From contig CAYHHE010000038.1 of NCBI GenBank assembly GCA_964356295.1, forward strand, positions 1-24,494: DNA of 24,494 nucleotides, read 5' to 3'. Made by a program: the position numbers and the translations under genes. The DNA is from CAVQGZ01 sp964356295 (GTDB lineage Bacteria > Actinomycetota > Actinomycetes > Jiangellales > Jiangellaceae). Positions 1-6,470 of the stretch are shown in pieces (the stretch's first letter is position 1; each line of letters starts with the position of its first letter). Below the pieces are notes generated by a model. It was not told where the DNA came from and searched no databases. It was given only the letters and a program-made list of their open reading frames with translations.

Positions 1-118
1 CCGACCCGACGACGGCGATGCCGGCGGAGTCGTAGCCGCGGTACTCCAACCGCCGTAGTGCAGCGAGAACGACCTCCCCGGCCGGTCGGTGCCCGGCGTA
101 CCCGACGATCCCGCACAT
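1..118 (-). CDS. glmS: Glutamine--fructose-6-phosphate aminotransferase, N-terminal fragment
   Basis: Only the first 39 codons are inside the window; the rest lies beyond base 1. The visible protein begins MCGIVGYAGHRPAGEVVL and continues with LRRLEYRGYDSAGIAVV. Cys2, exposed when Met1 is removed, is the N-terminal nucleophile of the class II glutamine amidotransferase domain, and EYRGYDSAG is a hallmark of GlmS. The enzyme makes glucosamine-6-phosphate from fructose-6-phosphate and glutamine in the cytoplasm, and GlmM encoded just upstream uses that product. There is no Shine-Dalgarno in front of the ATG, but a TAGGCT -10 box ends 7 bases before it, so the mRNA may be leaderless. Identity is secure; C-terminal features cannot be seen. 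Confidence 0.95.
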   Translation of the reverse strand, partial: MCGIVGYAGHRPAGEVVLAALRRLEYRGYDSAGIAVVGS

Positions 119-125
119 GCCCGGC

Positions 126-131
126 AGCCTA
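126..131 (-). promoter_or_regulatory. Candidate -10 box for leaderless glmS mRNA
   Basis: On the minus strand TAGGCT fits the actinobacterial TANNNT -10 pattern. Seven bases separate it from the A of the glmS ATG, which would put the transcription start on or next to that A. No purine-rich ribosome-binding site lies between them. No convincing -35 box is seen. This is inferred from spacing only. Confidence 0.45.
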
Positions 132-220
132 ACGGGATCGCCGCCAGCACAGATCCGGTCGGTGAGGTGGTGAGTGGTTGGGGTGGAGGGGAGGTCGCTG
201 CCACGCAGCCGCGCGGGCTC

Positions 221-434
221 GACCTTGATCAACGCGCCTGAGGTGGTGCACGACCTTGATCAACGCGCCTGAGGTGTTGCTCAACCTTGATCAACGCGCC
301 TGAGGTGGCGCTGCGGTGATGATCAGGGCGCCGTAGGTGTTGTCAGAGCGACACCTACGGCGCCCTGACGCGCCGGGGAACCACCACCAGGGCGCCCTGA
401 TCAAGCCTCAGCCGCCACCAGGGCGCCCTGATCA
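221..434. repeat. 31-bp-period TGATCA repeat array in two opposed halves
   Basis: Three near-identical 31-bp units start at 221, 252 and 283. They share TTGATCAACGCGCCTGAGG and differ in about seven bases between cores. A diverged fourth unit follows, with TGATCA at 320-325. After a central inversion the pattern returns in the opposite orientation, with CCACCAGGGCGCCCTGATCA at 384-403 and again at 415-434, also 31 bases apart. TGATCA thus lies at 226, 257, 288, 320, 398 and 429. The unit contains two palindromic cores, TGATCA and GGCGCC. It looks like a REP-type intergenic element or a protein-binding array; the family is not known to me. Confidence 0.85.
323..368. terminator. Perfect 18-bp inverted repeat, possible terminator
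   Basis: TCAGGGCGCCGTAGGTGT (323-340) and its exact reverse complement (351-368) flank a 10-base loop. It sits at the inversion point of the repeat array, between the glmM stop and glmS. No T-tract follows on either strand. It could end glmM transcription or simply be the junction of two opposed repeats. Confidence 0.55.
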
Positions 435-573
435 TGGTCGAGCCCAAGGACGGGCGGCACCCTCACCCTCGGTCCTGCCCCTGGACGGCCTGCAGCGCCT
501 CGGTGGACGCGGCCGTTGGACACCCCGCCACCCCGCGCAGTCGACCGTGCCGCCAGTCACGCTCAGCCCCAGA

Positions 574-594
574 CCGCGCCGGTCGATGGCGCGG
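574..594 (-). terminator. Hairpin downstream of glmM
   Basis: CCGCGCC (574-580) pairs with GGCGCGG (588-594) across a 7-base loop, starting 34 bases after the glmM stop codon. It is GC-rich with no U-tract, so it is only a weak candidate for the glmM terminator. Confidence 0.3.
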
Positions 595-628
595 GCAGCG
601 TCGAATCGCGACGCCGCGGCCACCGGAC

Positions 629-1984
629 TCAGCCGATGGGAAGGGCGAGCCGCTGGGTGACGACGGCCGCGACCCGGTCGGCCACGCTCGCGGCCTGCTC
701 CTGCGTGGGCGCCTCGACCATGACCCGGACCACCGGCTCGGTGCCGGACGGACGCAGCAGGACCCGTCCCAGGCCGGACAGCTCGGCGGAGGCCTGCTCC
801 ACCGCGGCGGTGACGTCCGGGTCGAGGGTCGCCCGGGCCTTGTCCACCCCACCGACGTTGATCAGCACCTGCGGCAGTCGCCTCATCACTGCGGCGAGGT
901 CGTGCAGCGAGCGGCCGGAGGTGGCCACCTCGCCGAGCAGGTGCACGCCGGTGAGCAGCCCGTCCCCGGTGGTGGCGTGGTCGAGCAGCACGACGTGGCC
1001 GGACTGCTCCCCGCCCAGGCTGTACCCCCCGGCTCGCATCGCCTCGAGCACGTAACGGTCACCGACGGCGGTGTCCACGTAGCCGATGCCCCGCTCGCGC
1101 AGCGCCACCCGGAACCCCTCGTTCGCCATGACCGTGCTCACCACCGTGCTCCCGCGCAGCAACCCGCGACGCTGCAGGCCCAGTCCCAGGATGAGCAGGA
1201 TGTGGTCCCCGTCCACCAGCGCGCCGGTCTCGTCGACGGCCAGGCATCGGTCGGCGTCCCCGTCGTGGGCCAGCCCGGCGTGGGCTCGCTCGGCGACCAC
1301 CGCGGCCTGGAGGGCCTCGGGGTGGGTGGAGCCGCACCCCTCGTTGATGCTCAGCCCGTCGGTGCTCGCGTGCATGGTGACGACCTCGGCGCCCAGGCGC
1401 TGAAGCGCCAGCGGCGTGGTGAGCGATGCGGAGCCGTTGGCGGCGTCCACCACCACACGCAAGCCGTCGAGTCGGGACGGCGCGCAGGTGACGATGTGGT
1501 CGACGTAGTCGGTGAGGGCGGTGGTGTCGTCGGTCACCCGTCCGACGGCGGCTCCGGTGGGCCTGTCCCAGGGCTCGCGCAGGCGGTCCTCCACCTGCAC
1601 CTCGACCTCGTCGGGGAGCTTGTGGCCGCCACGGGAGAAGAACTTGATGCCGTTGTCGGGCATCGGGTTGTGCGAGGCCGACAGCATCACACCCAGGTCG
1701 GCCTGACGGGCCGCGGTCAGGAAGGCCACGGCCGGAGTGGGAAGCACCCCAGCGCGCAACACGTCGACGCCGGCACTGGCCAGCCCTGCCACCACCGCAG
1801 CCTCCAGGAACTCCCCACTGGCCCGCGGGTCACGCCCGACAACGGCTCGGGGTCGATGTCCGCTGAATGCGCCCCGTTCGGACAGGACGTGGGCGGCCGC
1901 GACCGAGAGGTCCAGGGCGAGCTCGGCGGTCAGGTCCGCGTTCGCCACACCGCGGACACCGTCGGTGCCGAACAGCCTCGTCAC
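629..1984 (-). CDS. glmM: Phosphoglucosamine mutase
   Basis: This 451-residue protein of the alpha-D-phosphohexomutase family converts glucosamine-6-phosphate to glucosamine-1-phosphate for UDP-GlcNAc and peptidoglycan synthesis. It begins (GTG start) TRLFGTDGVRG, typical of GlmM. SASHNPMPDNG carries the phosphoserine nucleophile at about Ser104, DGDADR at 241-246 is the Mg-binding loop, and RPSGTEP from residue 411 is the phosphate-binding loop. All four domains appear complete, and the length matches the family (about 445-450). It lies 22 bases after rpsI and probably shares the rplM promoter. The Shine-Dalgarno is weak. GlmS, the preceding enzyme of the pathway, is encoded next. Confidence 0.97.
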   Translation of the reverse strand: MTRLFGTDGVRGVANADLTAELALDLSVAAAHVLSERGAFSGHRPRAVVGRDPRASGEFLEAAVVAGLASAGVDVLRAGVLPTPAVAFLTAARQADLGVMLSASHNPMPDNGIKFFSRGGHKLPDEVEVQVEDRLREPWDRPTGAAVGRVTDDTTALTDYVDHIVTCAPSRLDGLRVVVDAANGSASLTTPLALQRLGAEVVTMHASTDGLSINEGCGSTHPEALQAAVVAERAHAGLAHDGDADRCLAVDETGALVDGDHILLILGLGLQRRGLLRGSTVVSTVMANEGFRVALRERGIGYVDTAVGDRYVLEAMRAGGYSLGGEQSGHVVLLDHATTGDGLLTGVHLLGEVATSGRSLHDLAAVMRRLPQVLINVGGVDKARATLDPDVTAAVEQASAELSGLGRVLLRPSGTEPVVRVMVEAPTQEQAASVADRVAAVVTQRLALPIG

Positions 1985-2006
1985 GCCGGACCCGAGCAGG
2001 TCGTGC

Positions 2007-2519
2007 TCAGCGCTTGCTGTACTGCGGAGCCTTCCGGGCCTTCTTCAGGCCGGCCTTGCGGCGCTCCTTGACGCGGGGATCGCGGGTGAGGAACCCGGCC
2101 TTCTTCAGCGGTGGGCGGTTCGTGTCCAGGTCGATCTCGTTGAGCGCGCGGGCCACCCCGAGGCGCAGCGCACCGGCCTGGCCCGACGTGCCGCCGCCGT
2201 GCACCCGCGCGATGACGTCATAGGCGTCGTCCTGGCCCAGCGCGACGAGCGGAGACAGCACGGTCTGCTGGTGGACCTTGTTGGGGAAGTACACGTCGAG
2301 GGAACGACCGTTCACGGTCACCGAGCCGGCTCCGGGGACCAGCCGCACCCTGGCGACGGCCTCCTTGCGACGCCCGGTCGCCGCGCCTGCGGCGATGACG
2401 CCGCTGACCCGCTGGCGCGCCGTCTCGCTGGTGTACGTGCCGCCCCCGACGGCGGTCGCGTCGTCGGAGTCGGTCGGGACGGTCGTCTCGTCGGCTGTCT
2501 GGGTGGTGTCGCTGGTCAC
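2007..2519 (-). CDS. rpsI: 30S ribosomal protein S9
   Basis: S9 (170 residues) binds 16S rRNA in the small-subunit head; its basic C-terminal tail, ending QYSKR, reaches towards the P-site tRNA. The core starts near residue 50 at GRRKEAVARVRL and continues with GRSLDVYFP and HGGGTSGQAGALRLGVARAL, all standard for S9. The first 48 residues are an acidic Ser/Thr-rich extension, longer than in E. coli (about 130 residues in total) but of the kind seen in actinobacteria. The GTG start has GAGG eight bases upstream. It follows rplM by 49 bases, as in the usual L13-S9 operon. Confidence 0.97.
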   Translation of the reverse strand: MTSDTTQTADETTVPTDSDDATAVGGGTYTSETARQRVSGVIAAGAATGRRKEAVARVRLVPGAGSVTVNGRSLDVYFPNKVHQQTVLSPLVALGQDDAYDVIARVHGGGTSGQAGALRLGVARALNEIDLDTNRPPLKKAGFLTRDPRVKERRKAGLKKARKAPQYSKR

Positions 2520-2568
2520 GTGAGGAACCTCGTTCGTCGTCCGGGTCGGCGTCGGCTCGGGTGGTCCG

Positions 2569-3012
2569 CTACTGGGAGATCTGGGTGATCTCGAAGGGGA
2601 CGGGCTGCTGTGCCTGGTGCGGGTGGACCGGCCCGGCGTACACCTTGAGCTTGGTCAGCATCTGCCGACCGAGGGTGGTGTGCGGGAGCATGCCGCGCAC
2701 GGCCTTCTCGACCGCGCGCCGCGGGTCCTTCTCCAGCAGCTGGACGTAGCTGGTGGCTCGCAGCCCGCCGGGGTAGCCCGAGTGCCGGTAGTCCATCTTC
2801 TGCTCACGCTTGCTGCCGGTGAGGGCGACCTTGCCGGCGTTGACGACGATGACGTAGTCACCGGTGTCGACGTGCGGGGCGAAGGCGGCCTTGTGCTTGC
2901 CGCGCAGGAGTGCGGCCACGTGGCTGGCCAGACGGCCGAGGACCACGTCGGTGGCGTCGATGACGTACCACGTCTGCTCGACCTCGCCCGGCCTGGGGGT
3001 GTACGTGCGCAC
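2569..3012 (-). CDS. rplM: 50S ribosomal protein L13
   Basis: L13 is an early-assembly 23S rRNA-binding protein. I place the start at the GTG giving VRTYTPRPGEVEQTWYVIDATD, which yields 147 residues, the usual actinobacterial length; a longer frame adds 20 residues with no family resemblance. GAGGAAG lies about nine bases upstream. Family sequences include DVVLGRLASHVA, KMDYRHSGYPGG and VRGMLPHTTLGRQM. A good promoter lies about 90-115 bases upstream, making this the first gene of an rplM-rpsI-glmM transcript. L13 of other bacteria can repress its own operon; whether it does so here cannot be told. Confidence 0.97.
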   Translation of the reverse strand: MRTYTPRPGEVEQTWYVIDATDVVLGRLASHVAALLRGKHKAAFAPHVDTGDYVIVVNAGKVALTGSKREQKMDYRHSGYPGGLRATSYVQLLEKDPRRAVEKAVRGMLPHTTLGRQMLTKLKVYAGPVHPHQAQQPVPFEITQISQ

Positions 3013-3097
3013 AGGTGTCGGCTTCCTCGTCTCAGGTGGACAGGGCAGGTGCGGGACCCGCCATCGCGCCACACGGACCCTGTGGTGGCGGTCTCCC

Positions 3098-3127
3098 AGG
3101 ATACGGCAGCGCCGATCAGCCGGTCAA
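3098..3127 (-). promoter_or_regulatory. Promoter candidate for rplM-rpsI-glmM
   Basis: On the minus strand TTGACC (3122-3127) and TATCCT (3098-3103) are 18 bases apart, a close match to the main vegetative sigma factor pattern. The -35 box overlaps the stop codon of the methyltransferase gene. Transcription would begin near 3091, giving a leader of about 80 bases that can form a 6-bp stem between 3067-3072 and 3085-3090. Confidence 0.6.
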
Positions 3128-3729
3128 AACGCACCCGGACGCCGCACGCGCAGCACGCGGTAGCCCTTGGCGCTGGCGTGCCGCGAGCAGTCCCAGTCCT
3201 GCTCGCTCAGCCAGCGCTGCAGCGAGTCCGATCCGAGGTTGCGCGCCACCACCAGCCACGCCTGGCCGTCGGGGGCCAGCCTGGCCAGCCACTGCTGCAG
3301 CAGCCCGTGCAGGGCGGGCTTGCCGATCCGGATCGGGGGGTTCGACCAGATCTCGTCCAGCCTCAGCTCGGACGGCACCTCGTCCGGGGCGCACACGCGC
3401 ACCCGCGCGGCGACGGCCCGATCGGCGGCGTTCTGCGCGGTGAGCTCCCGGGCCCGCGTGTTGGTGTCCACGGCCCACACCGTCGCCTGGGGTGCCCGGT
3501 CGGCCAGGACGCAGGCGATCGGGCCGTAGCCGCAGCCCAGGTCGAGCAAGGTCTCGCCACGGGGGGCGGGAGCCTCACGCAGCAGCACGGCGGTACCGGG
3601 GTCGAGCCGATCGGCGGAGAACACCCCGGCGTCCGAGCGCAGCGCGTAGGTGCGCCCGTCGACCCGGAAGCGGACCAGGCGGGGGCGGGGCGCGGCGTCG
3701 GGGTGCTCGCTGAAGTAGTGCTCGCTCAC
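3124..3729 (-). CDS. Class I SAM methyltransferase, RsmC-like
   Basis: This 201-residue protein has the Rossmann SAM-binding motif DLGCGYGP at 63-70, the acidic strand end AVDTN at 86-90 and the catalytic SNPP at 129-132. The SNPP motif marks N-methyltransferases acting on exocyclic amino groups of nucleic acid bases, as in the RsmC/RlmG group (16S G1207 or 23S G1835 N2-methylation). RNLGSDSLQRWL near 163-174 fits the C-terminal half of that family. E. coli RsmC is about 340 residues with an extra N-terminal domain; this one has only the catalytic domain. Its GTG start overlaps the truA stop by four bases, so it is coupled to an RNA-modification gene. The exact target nucleotide is not known. 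Confidence 0.85.
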   Translation of the reverse strand: MSEHYFSEHPDAAPRPRLVRFRVDGRTYALRSDAGVFSADRLDPGTAVLLREAPAPRGETLLDLGCGYGPIACVLADRAPQATVWAVDTNTRARELTAQNAADRAVAARVRVCAPDEVPSELRLDEIWSNPPIRIGKPALHGLLQQWLARLAPDGQAWLVVARNLGSDSLQRWLSEQDWDCSRHASAKGYRVLRVRRPGAF

Positions 3730-4580
3730 GAGCGGTCGCCAGCTGGAGCGTCGCGTCGCCGGCGGGCCTGCTCGGCGCGGGCCCGGAGCTCCTCGTCGGG
3801 CGGGTAGGTCACGCTCATCAGGGTCAGCCCGCGGGCCGGCGCGACCGCCACGGCCCCGTCGCGACGCTTCGAGGCAAGCACGTCGGCGGGCCAGCCCTCG
3901 GGTCGTCGGCCGGCGCCGACCGCGACGAGCGCCCCGACCAGAGCGCGCACCTGATGGTGGCAGAAGGCGTCGGCCTCGACCTGCACCCCGACGAGCTCGT
4001 CTCGGCGGCGCACGTCCAGGAGCCGCAGGGTGCGGATGGTGCTGGCCCGCGCCCGGGGGCGGCAGAACGCGACGAAGTCGTGCTCGCCGAGCAGGGGAGG
4101 TGTCGCACGCTGCATCGCCGCGGCGTCGAGTGGACCGCGCATCCATGCCACCTGCCTCCGAAGCAGCGGGTCCGGCCGGTACGCGGTGTCGGCGAGGAGG
4201 TAGCGGTACTCGCGGCCGAGCGCGGAGAACCGGGCATCGAAGTCGGCCGGGACCTCACGGGCCCCACGCACGACCACCTCGGGGGTCAGCGCACCAGCCA
4301 GTCGCTGGAGGAGTGCCGCGGCGGGCGAGCGAGACGACCGTCCGGGCAGCGCCGCCCACGCGTCGGGGTCGACGTCGACATGGCATACCTGAGCCCGGGC
4401 GTGCACACCGGCGTCGGTTCGTCCGGCCACCACCAGCGTGGGGGCAGCAGAGCTGCGCAGCACCACGCGCAGCGCTTCGGCCAGCACACCCTCGACGGTG
4501 CGCAGCCCCGGCTGGGCGGCCCAGCCGTGGAACCCGGTGCCGTCGTAGCCGAGGTCGAGACGGACGCGCAGCGTGCTCAG
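3726..4580 (-). CDS. truA: tRNA pseudouridine(38-40) synthase TruA, apparent CTG start
   Basis: TruA converts uridines 38-40 of the tRNA anticodon arm to pseudouridine. GRTDAGVHA carries the catalytic Asp, about residue 56; FSALGREYRYLL, LLGEHDFVAFC and FCHHQVRALVGALV are further family landmarks. The conserved N-terminus RVRLDLGYDGTGFHGWAAQP is encoded upstream of the first ATG/GTG/TTG codon (GTG at 4487). Between the N gap and 4487 this frame has no canonical start. The likeliest start is CTG at 4580, giving LSTLRVRLDLGYDG (284 residues) and a CTGA overlap with the rplQ stop, with AAGGA three bases upstream. A base error is the alternative. Identity is sure, the start is not. Confidence 0.9.
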   Translation of the reverse strand: MSTLRVRLDLGYDGTGFHGWAAQPGLRTVEGVLAEALRVVLRSSAAPTLVVAGRTDAGVHARAQVCHVDVDPDAWAALPGRSSRSPAAALLQRLAGALTPEVVVRGAREVPADFDARFSALGREYRYLLADTAYRPDPLLRRQVAWMRGPLDAAAMQRATPPLLGEHDFVAFCRPRARASTIRTLRLLDVRRRDELVGVQVEADAFCHHQVRALVGALVAVGAGRRPEGWPADVLASKRRDGAVAVAPARGLTLMSVTYPPDEELRARAEQARRRRDAPAGDRS

Positions 4581-5346
4581 GCGTCCTTGCCGGTGTCGTC
4601 GGCCTCGTCGGCATCCGTCGCGTCGCCGACGGCGGGAGCATCGTCGGCCTCGTCGGCAGGGGCGTCGGCAGGGACGTCGGCAGGGACGTCCGCGGCGTCG
4701 GCAGGGGCGGGCGCAGNNNNNNNNNNNNNNNNNNNNNNNNNNNNNNNNNNNNNNNNNNNNNNNNNNNNNNNNNNNNNNNNNNNNNNNNNNNNNNNNNNNN
4801 NNNNNNNNNNNNNNNNGCAGGGGCGGGCGCAGCCTCGACGGAGGAGCCAGCGGAGCCGGCCACCGCCGCCGCCGCCGGCTGCGCAGGCGGCTTCTCCGCC
4901 GACGCCTTCTCCTGCGACTCCTTGGTGGCAGACTCGTCCGCCGCGGCGCGCCGGGTGGTCGCCTCCGCGGCCGCGACGGTCTGCTCAGCCAACGGTTCCA
5001 CCAGCTCGATCACCGCCATGGGAGCGGCGTCGCCCTTGCGCGGCCCGAGCTTGGTGATCCGGGTGTAGCCGCCGTGGCGGTTGGCGTAGCGCGGGCCGAT
5101 CTCGGTGAACAGGACGTGGACGACGTGCTTGTCCCTGATCATCGCCATCACCTGGCGTCGCGCGTGCAGGTCACCGCGCTTGGCCTTGGTGATCAGCCGT
5201 TCGGCGTACGGCCGCAGCCGGCGAGCCTTGTGCTCGGTGGTGGTGATCCGGCCGTGCTCGAACAGCGCGGTGGCGAGGTTGGCGAGGATCAGCCGCTCGT
5301 GCGCGGGGCTCCCGCCGAGACGCGGACCCTTGGCGGGCGTCGGCAT
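4577..5346 (-). CDS. rplQ: 50S ribosomal protein L17 with Ala/Pro/Asp-rich tail, interrupted by N gap
   Basis: L17 sits near the peptide exit tunnel of the 50S subunit. The core is in the first 116 residues or so: MPTPAKGPRLGGSPAHERLILANL, then RRLRPYAERLITKAKRGDLHARR and the region up to MAVIELVE. An Ala/Glu-rich tail follows, as in other actinobacterial L17s, and runs into 100 N. Beyond the gap the correct frame reads APAPADAADVPADVPADAP and ends DDTGKDA-stop at 4577-4579. Read literally across the N run, the frame is lost. If the identical 16-base flanks are merged, the frame is kept and the protein is 217 residues. The ATG start has AGGAG upstream, and the gene follows rpoA by 30 bases. 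Confidence 0.93.
4652..4716. repeat. 12-bp tandem repeats coding the L17 tail
   Basis: The plus strand shows GTCGGCAGGG(G/A)C units at 4652, 4664, 4676 and 4697, with a shortened 9-bp unit at 4688. On the coding strand each unit encodes a tetrapeptide of type (Ala/Val)-Pro-Ala-Asp. The assembly gap begins directly after the last unit, which suggests that the repeat caused the break. Confidence 0.8.
4717..4816. other. Assembly gap, 100 N, inside rplQ
   Basis: Exactly 100 N, the usual placeholder for a gap of unknown size. The 16 bases on both sides are identical (GCAGGGGCGGGCGCAG at 4701-4716 and 4817-4832), so the true gap may be zero with overlapping contig ends, or may hide further repeat units. 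Confidence 0.98.
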
Positions 5347-5376
5347 GCGGTGGTCTCCTGTCGGTTCTCGAAGGCG

Positions 5377-6393
5377 TCAGTACTGCTCGTCCTCGGCGTA
5401 GCCGAGGTCGGCGTCCTCGTCGTAGGCGATGACCGCCGCCGTCGGGTCGAAGCCCGGTGCGCTGTCCTTGAGTCCCAGCCCGAGCTCGGCGAGCTTGGCC
5501 TTCACCTCGTCGATGGACTTCTGCCCGAAGTTGCGGATGTCGAGCAGGTCGGCCTCGCTGCGGGCGATGAGCTCGCCGACGGCGTGGATGCCCTCCCGCT
5601 TGAGGCAGTTGTACGAGCGGACGGTGAGGGTCAGGTCCTCGATGGGCATGGCGAGGTCCTGGGCCAGCTGGGCGTCCATCGGGGACGGCCCGATCTCGAT
5701 GCCCTCAGCGTTGACGTTGAGCTCGCGGGCCAGACCGAACAGCTCCACCAGCGTCGACCCGGCCGAGGCCAGGGCGTCGCGTGGCTGCATGCTCGGCTTG
5801 GTCTCCACGTCCATGACCAGGCTGTCGAAGTCGGTGCGCCCCTCGACGCGGGTGGCCTCGACCTTGTAGGTGACCCGCAGCACCGGTGAGTAGATCGAGT
5901 CGACAGGCACCAGGCCGATCGGGGCGTCCGGCTGCTTGTTCTGGGTGGCCGAGACGTACCCGCGGCCCCGCTCGACGGTGAGCTCCATCTCCAGCGAGCC
6001 CTCCTCGTTCAGGGTCGCCACGACCAGCTCAGGGTTGTGCACCTCTGTGCCGGCCGGGGGGGCGATGTCGCCGGCGGTGACCACGGCCGGACCCTGCTTG
6101 CGCAGGAACATCGTCACCGGCTCATCGTGCTCGGTGGAGACCACGAGTTCCTTGAGGTTGAGGATGATGTCGGTGACGTCCTCCTTCACCCCTGGGATGG
6201 TGGAGAACTCGTGCAGCACACCGGAGATCCGCAGCGACGTGATGGCCGCGCCGGGGATCGAGGACAGCAGGGTGCGGCGCAGCGAGTTGCCCAGGGTGTA
6301 GCCGAAGCCCGGCTCGAGCGGCTCGATGGTGAACCGTGAGCGGGTCGGGGAGACGACGTCCTCGGTGAGGATCGGACGCTGGGTGATGAGCAC
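5377..6393 (-). CDS. rpoA: DNA-directed RNA polymerase subunit alpha
   Basis: The alpha subunit dimerises to start RNA polymerase assembly and its C-terminal domain contacts UP elements and activators. At 338 residues it is of family length. The N-terminal domain (about 1-235) includes EPLEPGFGYTLGNSLRRTLLSSIPG, ISGVLHEFSTIPGVKEDV and LARELNVNAEG. The C-terminal domain (about 250-315) includes the helix-hairpin-helix sequence around LDIRNFGQKSIDEVKAKLAE. An acidic tail ends EDEQY. The GTG start has AAAGGA six bases upstream. It lies 77 bases after rpsD, and a strong hairpin sits in that gap, so its level may be set apart from the ribosomal protein genes before it. Confidence 0.98.
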   Translation of the reverse strand: MLITQRPILTEDVVSPTRSRFTIEPLEPGFGYTLGNSLRRTLLSSIPGAAITSLRISGVLHEFSTIPGVKEDVTDIILNLKELVVSTEHDEPVTMFLRKQGPAVVTAGDIAPPAGTEVHNPELVVATLNEEGSLEMELTVERGRGYVSATQNKQPDAPIGLVPVDSIYSPVLRVTYKVEATRVEGRTDFDSLVMDVETKPSMQPRDALASAGSTLVELFGLARELNVNAEGIEIGPSPMDAQLAQDLAMPIEDLTLTVRSYNCLKREGIHAVGELIARSEADLLDIRNFGQKSIDEVKAKLAELGLGLKDSAPGFDPTAAVIAYDEDADLGYAEDEQY

Positions 6394-6438
6394 AGGGTGT
6401 CCTTTCCGCGACGACCGCTATTTGACGCCGCGACGGGA

Positions 6439-6462
6439 CCGGAGACGCGCACCGCGCTCCGG
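6439..6462 (-). terminator. Hairpin just after rpsD, partial terminator or processing site
   Basis: CCGGAG and CGCG pair with CGCG and CTCCGG in a 10-bp stem with a one-base bulge and a 3-base loop, starting 8 bases after the rpsD stop. No U-tract follows. No good promoter is visible between it and rpoA, so transcription of rpoA probably reads through. Confidence 0.45.
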
Positions 6463-6470
6463 TGGTGTGA

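Larger units (their letters stand above)
119..628. other. 510-bp non-coding region between glmM and glmS
   Basis: No believable gene is found on either strand. From the glmM side it holds a short GC hairpin (574-594), about 140 bases with nothing recognisable (435-573), an inverted array of TGATCA repeats with an 18-bp hairpin at its centre (221-434), and the putative glmS promoter (126-131). Open frames on the plus strand here have no homology I recognise and run on antisense through glmM. Confidence 0.8.

Noticed and set aside
221..313. Possible small CRISPR array
   Set aside because: The units are 31 bp long with only about seven variable bases between cores, too short for spacers, and the orientation flips downstream. 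No cas genes are present.
434..573. Search for a small RNA or riboswitch in the unassigned stretch behind the repeat array
   Set aside because: No conserved structure, promoter or terminator combination could be seen; nothing to support a call.
434..2071. Long plus-strand open frame of 545 codons
   Set aside because: It lies antisense to glmM and its protein is low-complexity without family likeness. Such frames are a by-product of G/C-rich third codon positions.
3124..4146. 340-codon frame suggesting a fused methyltransferase with an N-terminal domain
   Set aside because: The first 139 codons lie inside truA in another frame and are Arg/Pro/Ala-rich noise. The GTG at 3729 with a GTGA overlap is the sensible start.
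4255..5346. Single L17 reading frame running through the N gap to 4255
   Set aside because: Beyond the gap the frame is wrong because 100 N plus the duplicated 16 bases shift it by two. The part after the gap is a truA shadow; the true L17 end is at 4577.
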